Source of the DNA: Peribacillus simplex
GTDB taxonomy: Bacteria; Bacillota; Bacilli; Bacillales; DSM-1321
Assembly: GCF_030123325.1 (NCBI RefSeq)
Contig: NZ_CP126106.1
Location: 2,446,001-2,510,000, forward strand
Length of the DNA: 64,000 nt
Reading direction: 5' to 3'
In this document: positions 26,435 to 34,900 of the stretch, piece by piece
Position numbering within the stretch: the stretch's first letter is position 1
Layout: each line of letters starts with the position of its first letter
Notes under the pieces: generated by a model
Seen by the model: only the letters and a program-made list of their open reading frames with translations
Database searches by the model: none
What the model was told of the DNA's origin: nothing
Program-made: the position numbers and the translations under genes

Positions 26435-26477
26435 CTGTTACCTGTCTTTGCAAAAGAAGGCTGGCGTGTTTTTACAT

Positions 26478-27035
26478 TCATTCATCCAACGGCTGTGGTG
26501 TGATTTTTTCCATCTTCATTATAATGAATCCACTCCAGGCAAACATTAAGGAAGCAATGTAAAAGATGCTGCCGATCGTTAAAAAGTCGACTAAATATCC
26601 GGTTGCAATCACCGCAGCTGCAGCACCGATGGATGTCCAAACATGGTAGTTTCCAATTTCCTCACCCGCCGTTTTCTTCGTAACATACCTTGCAAGTACA
26701 GTTTTTTCTGTGTTTTTTTGTACTGCCCCTAGTACCCCCATAATGATTTGCAGGAGATAGACATGCCAAATTTCATATGCGAGAGGAAAGGCAAGAAGGA
26801 TTAGTGCCATCCCCCATGAATAGAAAAGGAGAAATGCTTTGTCACCTGCTTTGTCAGTGAATTTTCCGATTAAAGGATAGCTTAGTGCTGCAGTCAATGA
26901 GAATATTCCATAAGCCCACCCGAATTGCGAATAACTGGTGCCTACATTTTTGATTAACAAAATATAAAAAGGGAAAATCATGCTGGCAGCCATTCCAACA
27001 GTGCCTTGGTAAAAAACAAAACGGTTATAATTCAT
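26478..27035 (-). CDS. Half-size MFS-type membrane protein (six predicted helices)
   Basis: A 185-residue protein with about six hydrophobic segments and an MFS-like loop GKFTDKAGDKAFLLFYSWG between helices 2 and 3. It is half the normal MFS length. The start overlaps the upstream FAD gene by 4 bp and the stop is followed by a strong hairpin, so no second half is encoded here. Either it works as a homodimer or it is a truncated carrier kept in the operon. Substrate unknown. Confidence 0.65.
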   Translation of the reverse strand: MNYNRFVFYQGTVGMAASMIFPFYILLIKNVGTSYSQFGWAYGIFSLTAALSYPLIGKFTDKAGDKAFLLFYSWGMALILLAFPLAYEIWHVYLLQIIMGVLGAVQKNTEKTVLARYVTKKTAGEEIGNYHVWTSIGAAAAVIATGYLVDFLTIGSIFYIASLMFAWSGFIIMKMEKITPQPLDE

Positions 27036-28462
27036 GAATGATACTCCTCATAGAAAAGATTCATGAAGCGATTATCAGGATCATATTTCTTCTTTAATTG
27101 AAAGAATTCCTCAGTACGCGGATACGCTTCAAATAATTGTGTCTTGGTTGGATACCCATAATAGGGCAAATAGTAGCTACCGTTATGGTCAAGCGTCACA
27201 TCAATCATGTTTCGGATGACCCTTCCGGTGTTTGCCTTACTTTCGTCATCAGTCCCTTGATTGATGAGCATTACAAGAGCGAACATATCATCCTTGGCAT
27301 AGGACATGAGTGATTCATCATTATGCTCCACATAACGTATTGTAATATTTAATAAGTTAAAATCTTTTTCATCAGATAAGGTTTTTCTTAAATCATCGAT
27401 ATAATCAGCAAATTGATCAATCGGAACGAAGTATTCTTGCAGTACTTCAGTTTTGGTGGGGTTGCTGTAATCCATAAAGGCTGAGTCCGACCGCATCACA
27501 TTATTCCTCGAAACCAAGTTACCATCAATATTGGCCGTGTAGGTTTTTTGAGTTTCCCAAAACTTTTCTTTACCCCAGTCATTATAACGTGAGAGTCCAA
27601 GAAAGAATTTAGGCACGGCAATGATCGTTTCCCGTTTGAGAGTATTGTAGTTAGATAGCTGTGTTTGGTCATTTGCTCTATGATAATCAGTTACATACAT
27701 TTCATCAAAATAGGAGCCAGGAGCCACAGATATTCTTGCAAGATGCATTTTAACATCATCGTTTTGAAGAACTTCTCTTTTAAAGTACGAAGTATATTCA
27801 TCATAATGGAGTGATTTGGTTTTAATTTTATAAAGTTCGTCATCGGTAAGGTGGAGTGTTACATCGAGTATTACTCCAAACAAACCATACCCGCCAATAA
27901 CCGAATGGAAGAGCTCAGAATTTTCTTCGCGGCTCACTGTTAGGATTTGGCCTTTTGCGTTAAGCAACCTAAAAGATTCCACGGTTTCTATCAAGGCATG
28001 ATGACGGATATCGCGGCCATGGACATTAACGCTCAATGAACCGCCAATGGTAAAAATGTTTTGAGATTGACTGACCTTCAGTGCAAGTCCATATGGGTTG
28101 ATATATTCCTGAAGAGCAGCCCAGGTTGCTCCGCTTTGGACCGTGATGAGTTTTTCTTTTACATCTAAATCAAGTATTTTATCATGGTGCTTCATATCGA
28201 GCAGGATCCCATTTGGATATAATGTCTGACCTCCTTGGCTATGTTGCATACCGGCAATGGAAATGGGATCATCGTTTTTTTTGGCATCCAAAACGACCAT
28301 TTTGATTGCTTCTTCACTATCTTCTGCCTTTATCGCTTTCATTTTAACTGGCATCAGACGGCTGATATCTTCTGCAATAGGGTGGTCAAGCTTGAAATTA
28401 AAAGCCTGCAGTGATAATCCAAATAATAGTGTATATAGGATGATAAAGAAAAATTGTTTCAT
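27032..28462 (-). CDS. FAD-binding (PCMH/VAO-type) oxidoreductase with signal-anchor
   Basis: A 476-residue flavoprotein. It starts with a hydrophobic signal or anchor (residues 3-20, FFFIILYTLLFGLSLQAF), so the catalytic part is probably outside the membrane. The FAD-binding domain follows: PISIAGMQHSQGGQTLYPNG, VQSGATWAALQEYINPYGL, QSQNIFTIGGSLSVNVHGRD and GGYGLFGVILDVTLHL. The N-terminal His of HSQGG could be the flavin-linking residue. The closest broad group is the vanillyl-alcohol-oxidase superfamily (D-arabinono-lactone and L-gulonolactone oxidases). The reaction is not assigned. Confidence 0.78.
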   Translation of the reverse strand: MKQFFFIILYTLLFGLSLQAFNFKLDHPIAEDISRLMPVKMKAIKAEDSEEAIKMVVLDAKKNDDPISIAGMQHSQGGQTLYPNGILLDMKHHDKILDLDVKEKLITVQSGATWAALQEYINPYGLALKVSQSQNIFTIGGSLSVNVHGRDIRHHALIETVESFRLLNAKGQILTVSREENSELFHSVIGGYGLFGVILDVTLHLTDDELYKIKTKSLHYDEYTSYFKREVLQNDDVKMHLARISVAPGSYFDEMYVTDYHRANDQTQLSNYNTLKRETIIAVPKFFLGLSRYNDWGKEKFWETQKTYTANIDGNLVSRNNVMRSDSAFMDYSNPTKTEVLQEYFVPIDQFADYIDDLRKTLSDEKDFNLLNITIRYVEHNDESLMSYAKDDMFALVMLINQGTDDESKANTGRVIRNMIDVTLDHNGSYYLPYYGYPTKTQLFEAYPRTEEFFQLKKKYDPDNRFMNLFYEEYHS

Positions 28463-28594
28463 GATATCTAGCTTTCGACTCCTCGTTTAATATGCCTGAC
28501 ACTCATTTGAATAATGAAAATGTATGAACTTATAGATTAATGGAGTTACCCTGACCATTCAGTGTGATTGAAAACGAATCCTTTGATTTATGTA

Positions 28595-29200
28595 TTAGTT
28601 CTTCGTTTTCAGCCCATCAATGATTGTTTTGGTTAGCGGTATGGATAGCGATTCCAAGCTTTGTTCTGAGTTGTTTAATCCCCAATGATAGATGATTCCC
28701 ATCAGGCTTTGGGTGATAAGTTGTGAAATTTCGTTAACTGATTGATCAGTGCCAATGGCGTTTTGTTCTTTCGCCTCTTCAACTAATGAACGAATAATTT
28801 GGAAGAGTGAGCGATTCGAATTTAAAAAATAAGTATGTTCTTTTGAATCTAAAGCGGAACTGTAAATCACTTTCATTAAATCTTTGCCCATTTCTTCTTC
28901 CAGAAAACGCATCAATTTGCGTATGAAAATAAACAATTTCTCGGTAGCGTCCATATCGACTGGGAACGAACGGAAGACTTCGCGATAGTAATCATCGACT
29001 TCTATGAATCTCGCTAAAAAAATGTCCGATTTCGCTGAAAAGTGTTGGTAAAATGACCCTTTTGATGTGCCGCTTTTTTTCACGATCTCGTCAACGGTAA
29101 CTTTATCATAACCTTTTTCGCTAAATAGCTTTAAAGATATTTTTAAAATTTTTTCACGAGTCTTTTCTCCCCTAAGCTGTTTCTTTCTGGGTTCAATCAT
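28595..29200 (-). CDS. TetR-family transcriptional regulator
   Basis: A 201-residue regulator with a TetR helix-turn-helix (LFSEKGYDKVTVDEIVKKSG, TSKGSFYQHFSAKSDIFLA). It lies upstream of the FAD/MFS genes in the same orientation (132-bp gap without a terminator) and divergent to the ACS-type MFS gene. A small palindrome at 29252-29263 between the divergent starts is the likely operator. Confidence 0.85.
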   Translation of the reverse strand: MIEPRKKQLRGEKTREKILKISLKLFSEKGYDKVTVDEIVKKSGTSKGSFYQHFSAKSDIFLARFIEVDDYYREVFRSFPVDMDATEKLFIFIRKLMRFLEEEMGKDLMKVIYSSALDSKEHTYFLNSNRSLFQIIRSLVEEAKEQNAIGTDQSVNEISQLITQSLMGIIYHWGLNNSEQSLESLSIPLTKTIIDGLKTKN

Positions 29201-29220
29201 AAAAAACCTCCAAATGATAA

Positions 29221-29263
29221 TTGACAGAATATTCCTTCTTAGTTTAATATCAGACTACAGTCT
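29221..29263 (+). promoter_or_regulatory. Sigma-A promoter with operator-like palindrome
   Basis: TTGACA (29221-29226) is followed after 17-18 nt by TTAATAT. AGACT-AC-AGTCT (29252-29263) covers the expected start point. It reads toward the MFS gene at 29519 and may bind the divergent TetR protein. Confidence 0.45.
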
Positions 29264-29343
29264 AGTTAACTGATTGGTGGTCTATTTAATCTAACGTAGA
29301 TCATCAATAATCACAACGCTTTCTTAATTTCATTTTGTATATT

Positions 29344-29360
29344 TAGAAAGCGCTTACAAA
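29344..29360. promoter_or_regulatory. cre site (CcpA catabolite-responsive element)
   Basis: The minus strand reads TTGTAAGCGCTTTCTAA, matching WTGNAARCGNWWWCAWW at all but one position. It lies downstream of the promoter at 29221 and 160 bp before the MFS start, a location where CcpA would block transcription when preferred sugars are present. Confidence 0.65.
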
Positions 29361-29518
29361 AATGTTGTTGGATTCAGTAAATGTAAATGGAGGGAAGTGG
29401 TATCAGGATAAGTTGTTGGTCCTATGAATGAACCAGAGTGTCGGGAAACAGGAGAAGAGATGTGCGGTAAACGAATTATTTTTTGGGAAATTGTAGCATG
29501 AAAAGGGAGGAAATAATC

Positions 29519-30838
29519 ATGAATCATTCCATTGGCGAAATAGAGAAAAGAACGATCGGTAAAACGATGAAACGTATTCTTCCATTTATCTTGCTCCTAT
29601 ACATCATTGCTTACTTGGACAGGGTCAATTTAGGCTATGCTGCTTTACAAATGAATGCAGAATTAGCCTTATCCGCTGAAGTTTTTGGATTGCTATCCGG
29701 CATTTTTTTTATAGGCTATTTCTTCTTTGAAGTTCCAAGCAACATGATCATGCATAAAGTGGGAGCTCGGATATGGATTGCCCGTATAATGATTTCGTGG
29801 GGACTCGTGGTAATATTGACAGGTTTTGCGCAAACAACGATGCATTTATATATTCTCCGTTTTTTATTAGGTGTCGCCGAGGCTGGTTTTTTCCCAGGTA
29901 TAATTTTGTATTTAACTTATTGGTTCAGGGCCCGCGAAAGAGGAAGGGCAACAGCGGTTTTGCTTTTAGCCCTACCGATTGGCGGATTGATTGGTGCACC
30001 TGTGTCGACATGGATTCTTGACAATATTTCCTGGTTCGGTATGGCAGGCTGGAGATGGATGTTCATCCTTGAAGGCATTCCGGCCATTATGATCGGAATT
30101 GTTGTTGTTTTCTATTTAACTAATAGACCGACCAACGCTAAATGGTTATCTAAGGAAGAAAGTGAATGGTTAGAAGGGGAATTGAGTGCGGAAAGAAAGG
30201 TTAGTTCGAAAATAAATAAAGTCACTAAGCTTGATATGCTGAAAGATTTGAAAATCTGGAAGTTGGCCCTTTTTTATTTCGCAGGTTACACATCTATCTA
30301 TGGATTGTCATTCTGGATGCCAACCATTATAAAATCTTTATCGGAAAATGCAACAACCAATTTAGAAATTGGCTGGTTAGCGATGATTCCATCATTAGTC
30401 GGAATACCTGCCATTATGTTTGTAGGCTGGAATTCAGATCGGACCAATGAACATAAATCACATTTGCTCGTTTGCCTCATGATAGCAGTTGTCGGATTTA
30501 TCGGGTGCGGCTTTTCCGATAGTGTCTTTATGATGGTACTTATGTTAACAATCACATCTTTCGGGTTATACGGGTTCAGTGGATGTTTCTTTGCCTATAT
30601 GACATTTTTCTTCACTGAGTCCACTGCGCCAGTTGGAATAGCCATAGTCAATTCATTTGCAGCTTTAGGCGGTTTTGTAGGACCGATGATTCTCGGAACT
30701 GTTGCATTTACTCAAGGGATGTTTATTTTATCCGGATTACTTATGATAGGAGTCATCACCCTATTATCATTAAAATTGACAAGTGCTTCAAATGAAAACA
30801 TCGTAGAAGAAGTTGAAGTCAATATCAATCAATTATAA
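29519..30838 (+). CDS. MFS transporter, anion:cation symporter (ACS) type
   Basis: A 439-residue, 12-helix carrier. The first helix motif ILPFILLLYIIAYLDRVNLG, the N-terminal LRFLLGVAEAGFFPGIILYL segment and the RARERGRATA loop are typical of the ACS family (tartrate, phthalate, 4-hydroxyphenylacetate and similar organic anions). GGGAGGAAA sets the start at 29519. It is monocistronic, with a cre site upstream and a strong terminator downstream, so its expression probably falls under carbon catabolite repression. Confidence 0.85.
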   Translation: MNHSIGEIEKRTIGKTMKRILPFILLLYIIAYLDRVNLGYAALQMNAELALSAEVFGLLSGIFFIGYFFFEVPSNMIMHKVGARIWIARIMISWGLVVILTGFAQTTMHLYILRFLLGVAEAGFFPGIILYLTYWFRARERGRATAVLLLALPIGGLIGAPVSTWILDNISWFGMAGWRWMFILEGIPAIMIGIVVVFYLTNRPTNAKWLSKEESEWLEGELSAERKVSSKINKVTKLDMLKDLKIWKLALFYFAGYTSIYGLSFWMPTIIKSLSENATTNLEIGWLAMIPSLVGIPAIMFVGWNSDRTNEHKSHLLVCLMIAVVGFIGCGFSDSVFMMVLMLTITSFGLYGFSGCFFAYMTFFFTESTAPVGIAIVNSFAALGGFVGPMILGTVAFTQGMFILSGLLMIGVITLLSLKLTSASNENIVEEVEVNINQL

Positions 30839-30878
30839 AGGTTCTAAATGTATTGAAGATTAAAAGTGACAATAATAG

Positions 30879-30921
30879 AAACATCATTGGAAATCATAAC
30901 GTTTCAATGATGTTTCTTTTT
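30879..30921 (+). terminator. Rho-independent terminator of the ACS-type MFS gene
   Basis: A perfect 12-bp stem GAAACATCATTG/CAATGATGTTTC with a 14-nt loop, followed by TTTTTAT. Confidence 0.85.
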
Positions 30922-30934
30922 ATATTGGATTTCA

Positions 30935-31062
30935 GGTTGATTGGAGCGCAAGTGCGAGACTCCTGCGGGAGCAGCGGGACAGGTGAGACCCCACAGGCGC
31001 TTACGCCGAGGAGGCTCACCGCCCGCCCCGCGGAAAGCGAGCATCTGGAGGGGAAATCAACC
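30935..31062 (+). repeat. 128-nt dispersed repeat, copy 1
   Basis: A GC-rich block bounded by GGTTGATT and AATCAACC (8-bp inverted ends), full of internal complementarity. About 94% of its bases recur in copy 2 at 32891. A further ~40 nt after the right end (from ACACCGC) is also shared. Spurious frames run through it. Elements of this sort occur in many copies in some Bacillaceae genomes; that is recollection, not shown here. The flanking 31063-31335 holds nothing else recognised. Confidence 0.8.
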
Positions 31063-31335
31063 ACACCGCTTTACTTGGTAAATAGCAACAAAGTATGCGA
31101 AAACAGCCTTATATTTTCATATAGGAAATCCATATTGGGATGAAAATACCGGTTAAGCATGTCAAAATCCAATCTAAATCGAAGGTTCTGCCCAATAAGA
31201 CTTGTTTGTGGTTTTCGGCGGGATTAGAATGGAGATGAGATACAAGTGCTTTTGAAAGACAAGATTCCTTTTCTTAACAAGTACTGACTTCATATTTATT
31301 CATTACAGGAATAACAGCAGAAATGAGGTGATGAT

Positions 31336-32805
31336 GTGGAAATTCATTTGGTGGCGAAAGATGAGATTGAGGCTCAAGGAATTCGTTGGATAGTGGAGTC
31401 CCACCTAACGGGAGTTAGACTGATCTTTTGGAAAACGATTGAAGAATTTGATAAGGGCATACGCAATCAGCATCCTGAATTCGTTATTTTGGATATGGAT
31501 ATTTGGACGGATGAAAGTGAGGCGATGGGTGTTTCGTTAAAGCGGAAGGGAATACGATGGTTAGGCATATCATCTGAGCGAATCTTTCAAACGGCTTATC
31601 GAGCCTTACGTTTTCGTGCTGAAGATGTTTTATTCCGCCCTTTTTCTTCGGCGGATTTGGTAAAACATATCCAACAATTGCGTTTTCAATTGAGAAATGG
31701 TCCAGGGCTTCTTTCGACAAACACCATGGATGGTGGGAATGCTCTGGATATTGGATATCCGGATTTTTTCTTGACAGACCGGAGGCATGAAAGCCGAATA
31801 ACCATGGTCGCTTTTTTGACACCTGATAACAAGACCCTTCCTTTGGTTTATGATGAACTGCAACGATATTCTTTTACTGGGAAGAATCAAATCTTCGCTT
31901 TATCGGATTTTATTTTATGTGTCCAGGAACCGAAGGAAAATGAGGTATATAAGGAAGAGTACCAAGCGTTCCTTGCCCACTGGAAAGAAAGAATGGATGA
32001 GCCCCTTGCCATCATAATAAAAGCGGCAACTTCAGATGAATCTTTAAAAAGGATGTATCAGCAAACACGTGAATTTACGAGACAAATCTTTTTCGATGGA
32101 TACGATATCATTTTAGCCGAAAGTCAACAGACTTCGCCTCGAGAGATGGATCCATTCCTCACTCCCCTTGAACAAAGACTTTGGATAGAAATGCTCGAAA
32201 GGCGGGATGCAAAAGCCATCAGGAACTGGATTGAGCGTGAATTCCTTACTTTTGAACGACCATACCCCGACCCGGAAATTGTTCGTATCCGCCTTACAAG
32301 CGTACTCGCACAGATTCGTAGGCATATGAAATCATACGACTTGCAAAATGCTTCTCTAGAAGCAATATACTATGATGTATTTCAGCAAATTGTACATAAA
32401 CCTGTCATCCATCAAATAGTAAAGGAGCTGCATGCGTTCACTACCCATATGCTTCTGCAAGATCATGGACAATTACAGGAAGGGGCACGCACACTTAGCG
32501 AAAAAGCAAGGGAGCTGATCGAGTCCAACTATTGGGACGCCCAGTGGAATCTAGCGAGTTGTGCAGATACTCTGCGTATCAATAAAAGCACACTCAGCCG
32601 TCGTTTTGCAGCTGAATCCGGCGAGTCTTTTCGAAATACTCTGCATCAAGTTCGAATTAGGGAAGCTAAACGTTTATTAAAGGAAACGGATTTATCACTG
32701 GAGGAAATCTCACAATTAGCCGGTTATTCACATCAAACTTATTTCAATGCCAAATTCAAACTGCTTGAAGGTTGTACACCATCAGCATATCGGTCTGGAT
32801 TATAA
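31336..32805 (+). CDS. AraC-family regulator with degenerate receiver-like N-terminus
   Basis: A 489-residue protein of YesN-like layout. The first ~120 residues resemble a response-regulator receiver: Asp in FVILDMDIW near residue 51 is kept, but the usual conserved Lys is Arg (LFRPFS) and the Thr is Ser. A long middle domain of unknown fold follows, then a C-terminal AraC double helix-turn-helix (LASCADTLRINKSTLSRRFA and LSLEEISQLAGYSHQTYFNA). The start is GTG with TGAGGTGATG upstream. No histidine kinase is adjacent. The hutU-hutI genes 0.4 kb downstream, or the MFS gene upstream, are candidate targets. Confidence 0.82.
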   Translation: MEIHLVAKDEIEAQGIRWIVESHLTGVRLIFWKTIEEFDKGIRNQHPEFVILDMDIWTDESEAMGVSLKRKGIRWLGISSERIFQTAYRALRFRAEDVLFRPFSSADLVKHIQQLRFQLRNGPGLLSTNTMDGGNALDIGYPDFFLTDRRHESRITMVAFLTPDNKTLPLVYDELQRYSFTGKNQIFALSDFILCVQEPKENEVYKEEYQAFLAHWKERMDEPLAIIIKAATSDESLKRMYQQTREFTRQIFFDGYDIILAESQQTSPREMDPFLTPLEQRLWIEMLERRDAKAIRNWIEREFLTFERPYPDPEIVRIRLTSVLAQIRRHMKSYDLQNASLEAIYYDVFQQIVHKPVIHQIVKELHAFTTHMLLQDHGQLQEGARTLSEKARELIESNYWDAQWNLASCADTLRINKSTLSRRFAAESGESFRNTLHQVRIREAKRLLKETDLSLEEISQLAGYSHQTYFNAKFKLLEGCTPSAYRSGL

Positions 32806-32840
32806 AAAAGGACGATTCAATAAATGAATCGTCCTTTTTT
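32804..32840 (+). terminator. Rho-independent terminator of the AraC gene
   Basis: A perfect 16-bp stem (32804-32819 with 32825-32840) whose right arm ends in six T; the stem overlaps the stop codon. Confidence 0.85.
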
Positions 32841-32890
32841 ATTTAGGCTCTTTTCCTAAAGATTGTTGTTTTTAAAACGAAACGATTTAA

Positions 32891-33018
32891 GGTTGATTGG
32901 AGCGGAAGTGCGAAACTCCTGCGGGAGCAGCGGGACAGGTGAGGCCCCACAGGCGTTCACGCCGAGGAGGCTCACCGCCCGCCCCGCGGAAAGCGAGCAT
33001 CTGGAGGGGAAATCAACC
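32891..33018 (+). repeat. 128-nt dispersed repeat, copy 2
   Basis: Same length, orientation and inverted ends as copy 1 at 30935, with a handful of substitutions and the same conserved tail (ACACCGC...TTACTTGGTAAATAGC). The two direct copies bracket the AraC gene exactly. An AT-rich stretch follows to 33226. Confidence 0.8.
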
Positions 33019-33168
33019 ACACCGCATTACTTGGTAAATAGCAACAAGTATGTGAAAACAACCTTTATTTATTTCATAACAATGTAATTCGTGAAATTAA
33101 TCATAAAATAATAAAGTTAACTACAAAAATGTAAAATAAATTATAAAATAATCATTAAACTATAATTA

Positions 33169-33183
33169 ATTATTCTGAATTTT
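33169..33183. promoter_or_regulatory. Possible CodY box upstream of hutU
   Basis: ATTATTCTGAATTTT matches 11 of 15 positions of the CodY consensus AATTTTCWGAAAATT. CodY controls hut genes in B. subtilis, which makes the site plausible, but the match is only moderate in AT-rich sequence. Confidence 0.3.
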
Positions 33184-33226
33184 TCTTATAGAATGAATAT
33201 ATAACAAAAACAAGGGGGAAATGAAA

Positions 33227-34900
33227 ATGAACACGATTACAAACAAGGTTATCCGTTATACTGGAACAGAATTGCATACTAAAGGATGGCAACAAGAAGC
33301 AGTGCTTAGAATGCTTATGAATAATTTGGATCCTGAAGTTGCTGAACGTCCAGAAGATTTGGTGGTATACGGAGGGATTGGGAAAGCAGCTCGTAACTGG
33401 GAATGCTTTGATGCAATCGTCAAATCACTAAAAGAGCTTGAAGAAGATGAAACTTTACTTGTCCAATCAGGGAAACCGGTGGCCATTTTTAAAACGCATT
33501 CGGATGCACCACGTGTCCTGCTTGCAAATTCAAATATCGTGCCTGCATACGCGAACTGGGAAACATTCCATGAACTTGATAAAAAAGGATTGATGATGTA
33601 TGGGCAGATGACAGCAGGCAGCTGGATATATATCGGATCTCAAGGGATCGTACAAGGTACATACGAGACCTTTGCGGAGCTTGCAAAACAACATTTCAAT
33701 AACTCGTTAAAAGGCACCATTACACTAACGGCAGGTTTAGGCGGAATGGGAGGGGCACAGCCGCTTGCAGTTACGATGAACGGTGGTGTCTGTATCGGGA
33801 TCGATGTAGATGAGACGAGAATTGACAGGAGGATTGAGACTCGTTATACCGATGTGAAAACGGATTCATTGGATGAAGCCATTCGTTTAGCCAATGAAGC
33901 TAAACTTGCAGGGAAAGCATTATCGATTGGTTTGATTGGGAATGCTTCAGATATTCTACCGGAAATGATCGCAAGGAACTTCATCCCTGATGTCTTGACG
34001 GATCAGACTTCGGCCCATGATCCGCTAAATGGATATACTCCTTCAGGCCTGTCAATGGTGGAAGCGGCAGAATTACGAAATTCGGATCCAGAAAAGTATA
34101 TTGAACTCTCTAAAGCTTCAATGGCCAAACATGTTAGAGCGATGCTTGAAATGATGGAAAAAGGAGCCGTGACGTTTGATTATGGCAACAATATCCGTCA
34201 AGTTGCGAAAGATGAAGGGGTAGAGAATGCTTTTGACTTCCCGGGATTCGTTCCAGCTTATATCCGTCCACAATTTTGTGAAGGTAAAGGTCCATTCCGC
34301 TGGGTTGCTTTATCTGGGGATCCAGAAGATATTTATAAAACAGACCAAGCCATTTTACGCGAATTCGCTGATAATGAACATTTATGTAACTGGATCAGAA
34401 TGGCTCAAGAAAAAATTCAGTTCCAAGGTCTGCCTTCCCGCATATGCTGGCTTGGTTATGGGGAGCGCGCCCGTTTTGGTAAAATCCTCAATGATATGGT
34501 TGCAAGCGGTGAATTGAAGGCCCCGATTGTGATTGGGCGTGACCATTTGGATTCTGGCTCTGTCGCTTCGCCGAATCGTGAAACGGAAGCAATGAAGGAT
34601 GGTTCCGATGTTGTGGCTGACTGGCCGATCTTAAATGCAATGGTGAATGCTGTGGGCGGTGCAACTTGGGTTTCAGTACATCATGGCGGCGGCGTAGGAA
34701 TGGGTTACTCCATGCATGCAGGCGTTGTAATTGTGGCAGACGGCACAAAAGAAGCAGCAGCCAGGATTGAGCGAGTGTTGACAACTGACCCTGGGATGGG
34801 TGTAGTGCGTCATGTTGACGCAGGATATGAACTGGCAGAGGAAACAGCACGTGAAAGAGGTATTAATATCCCGATGCTTGATAAAGGAATTGATAAATAA
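33227..34900 (+). CDS. hutU: Urocanate hydratase (urocanase)
   Basis: A 557-residue NAD+-dependent hydratase that turns urocanate into imidazolone propionate. It closely follows B. subtilis HutU (GWQQEAVLRMLMNNLDPEVA, YGQMTAGSWIYIGSQGI, LTAGLGGMGGAQPLAVTMNG, DYGNNIRQVAKDEG, FQGLPSRICWLGYGER, VSVHHGGGVGMGYSMHAG). AAGGGGGAA is 8 nt from the ATG at 33227 but too close to the in-frame ATG at 33221. The stop and next start share a base (TAATG). No hutP, hutG or canonical hutH accompanies it. Thiourocanate hydratases are homologous, so a modified substrate is possible. Confidence 0.92.
   Translation: MNTITNKVIRYTGTELHTKGWQQEAVLRMLMNNLDPEVAERPEDLVVYGGIGKAARNWECFDAIVKSLKELEEDETLLVQSGKPVAIFKTHSDAPRVLLANSNIVPAYANWETFHELDKKGLMMYGQMTAGSWIYIGSQGIVQGTYETFAELAKQHFNNSLKGTITLTAGLGGMGGAQPLAVTMNGGVCIGIDVDETRIDRRIETRYTDVKTDSLDEAIRLANEAKLAGKALSIGLIGNASDILPEMIARNFIPDVLTDQTSAHDPLNGYTPSGLSMVEAAELRNSDPEKYIELSKASMAKHVRAMLEMMEKGAVTFDYGNNIRQVAKDEGVENAFDFPGFVPAYIRPQFCEGKGPFRWVALSGDPEDIYKTDQAILREFADNEHLCNWIRMAQEKIQFQGLPSRICWLGYGERARFGKILNDMVASGELKAPIVIGRDHLDSGSVASPNRETEAMKDGSDVVADWPILNAMVNAVGGATWVSVHHGGGVGMGYSMHAGVVIVADGTKEAAARIERVLTTDPGMGVVRHVDAGYELAEETARERGINIPMLDKGIDK

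Noticed and set aside
30853..31143. Frames of about 75-95 codons running through the 128-nt repeats (also 32863-33087)
   Set aside because: They arise from the repeat itself, share the same peptide because the DNA is repeated, and lack ribosome sites.
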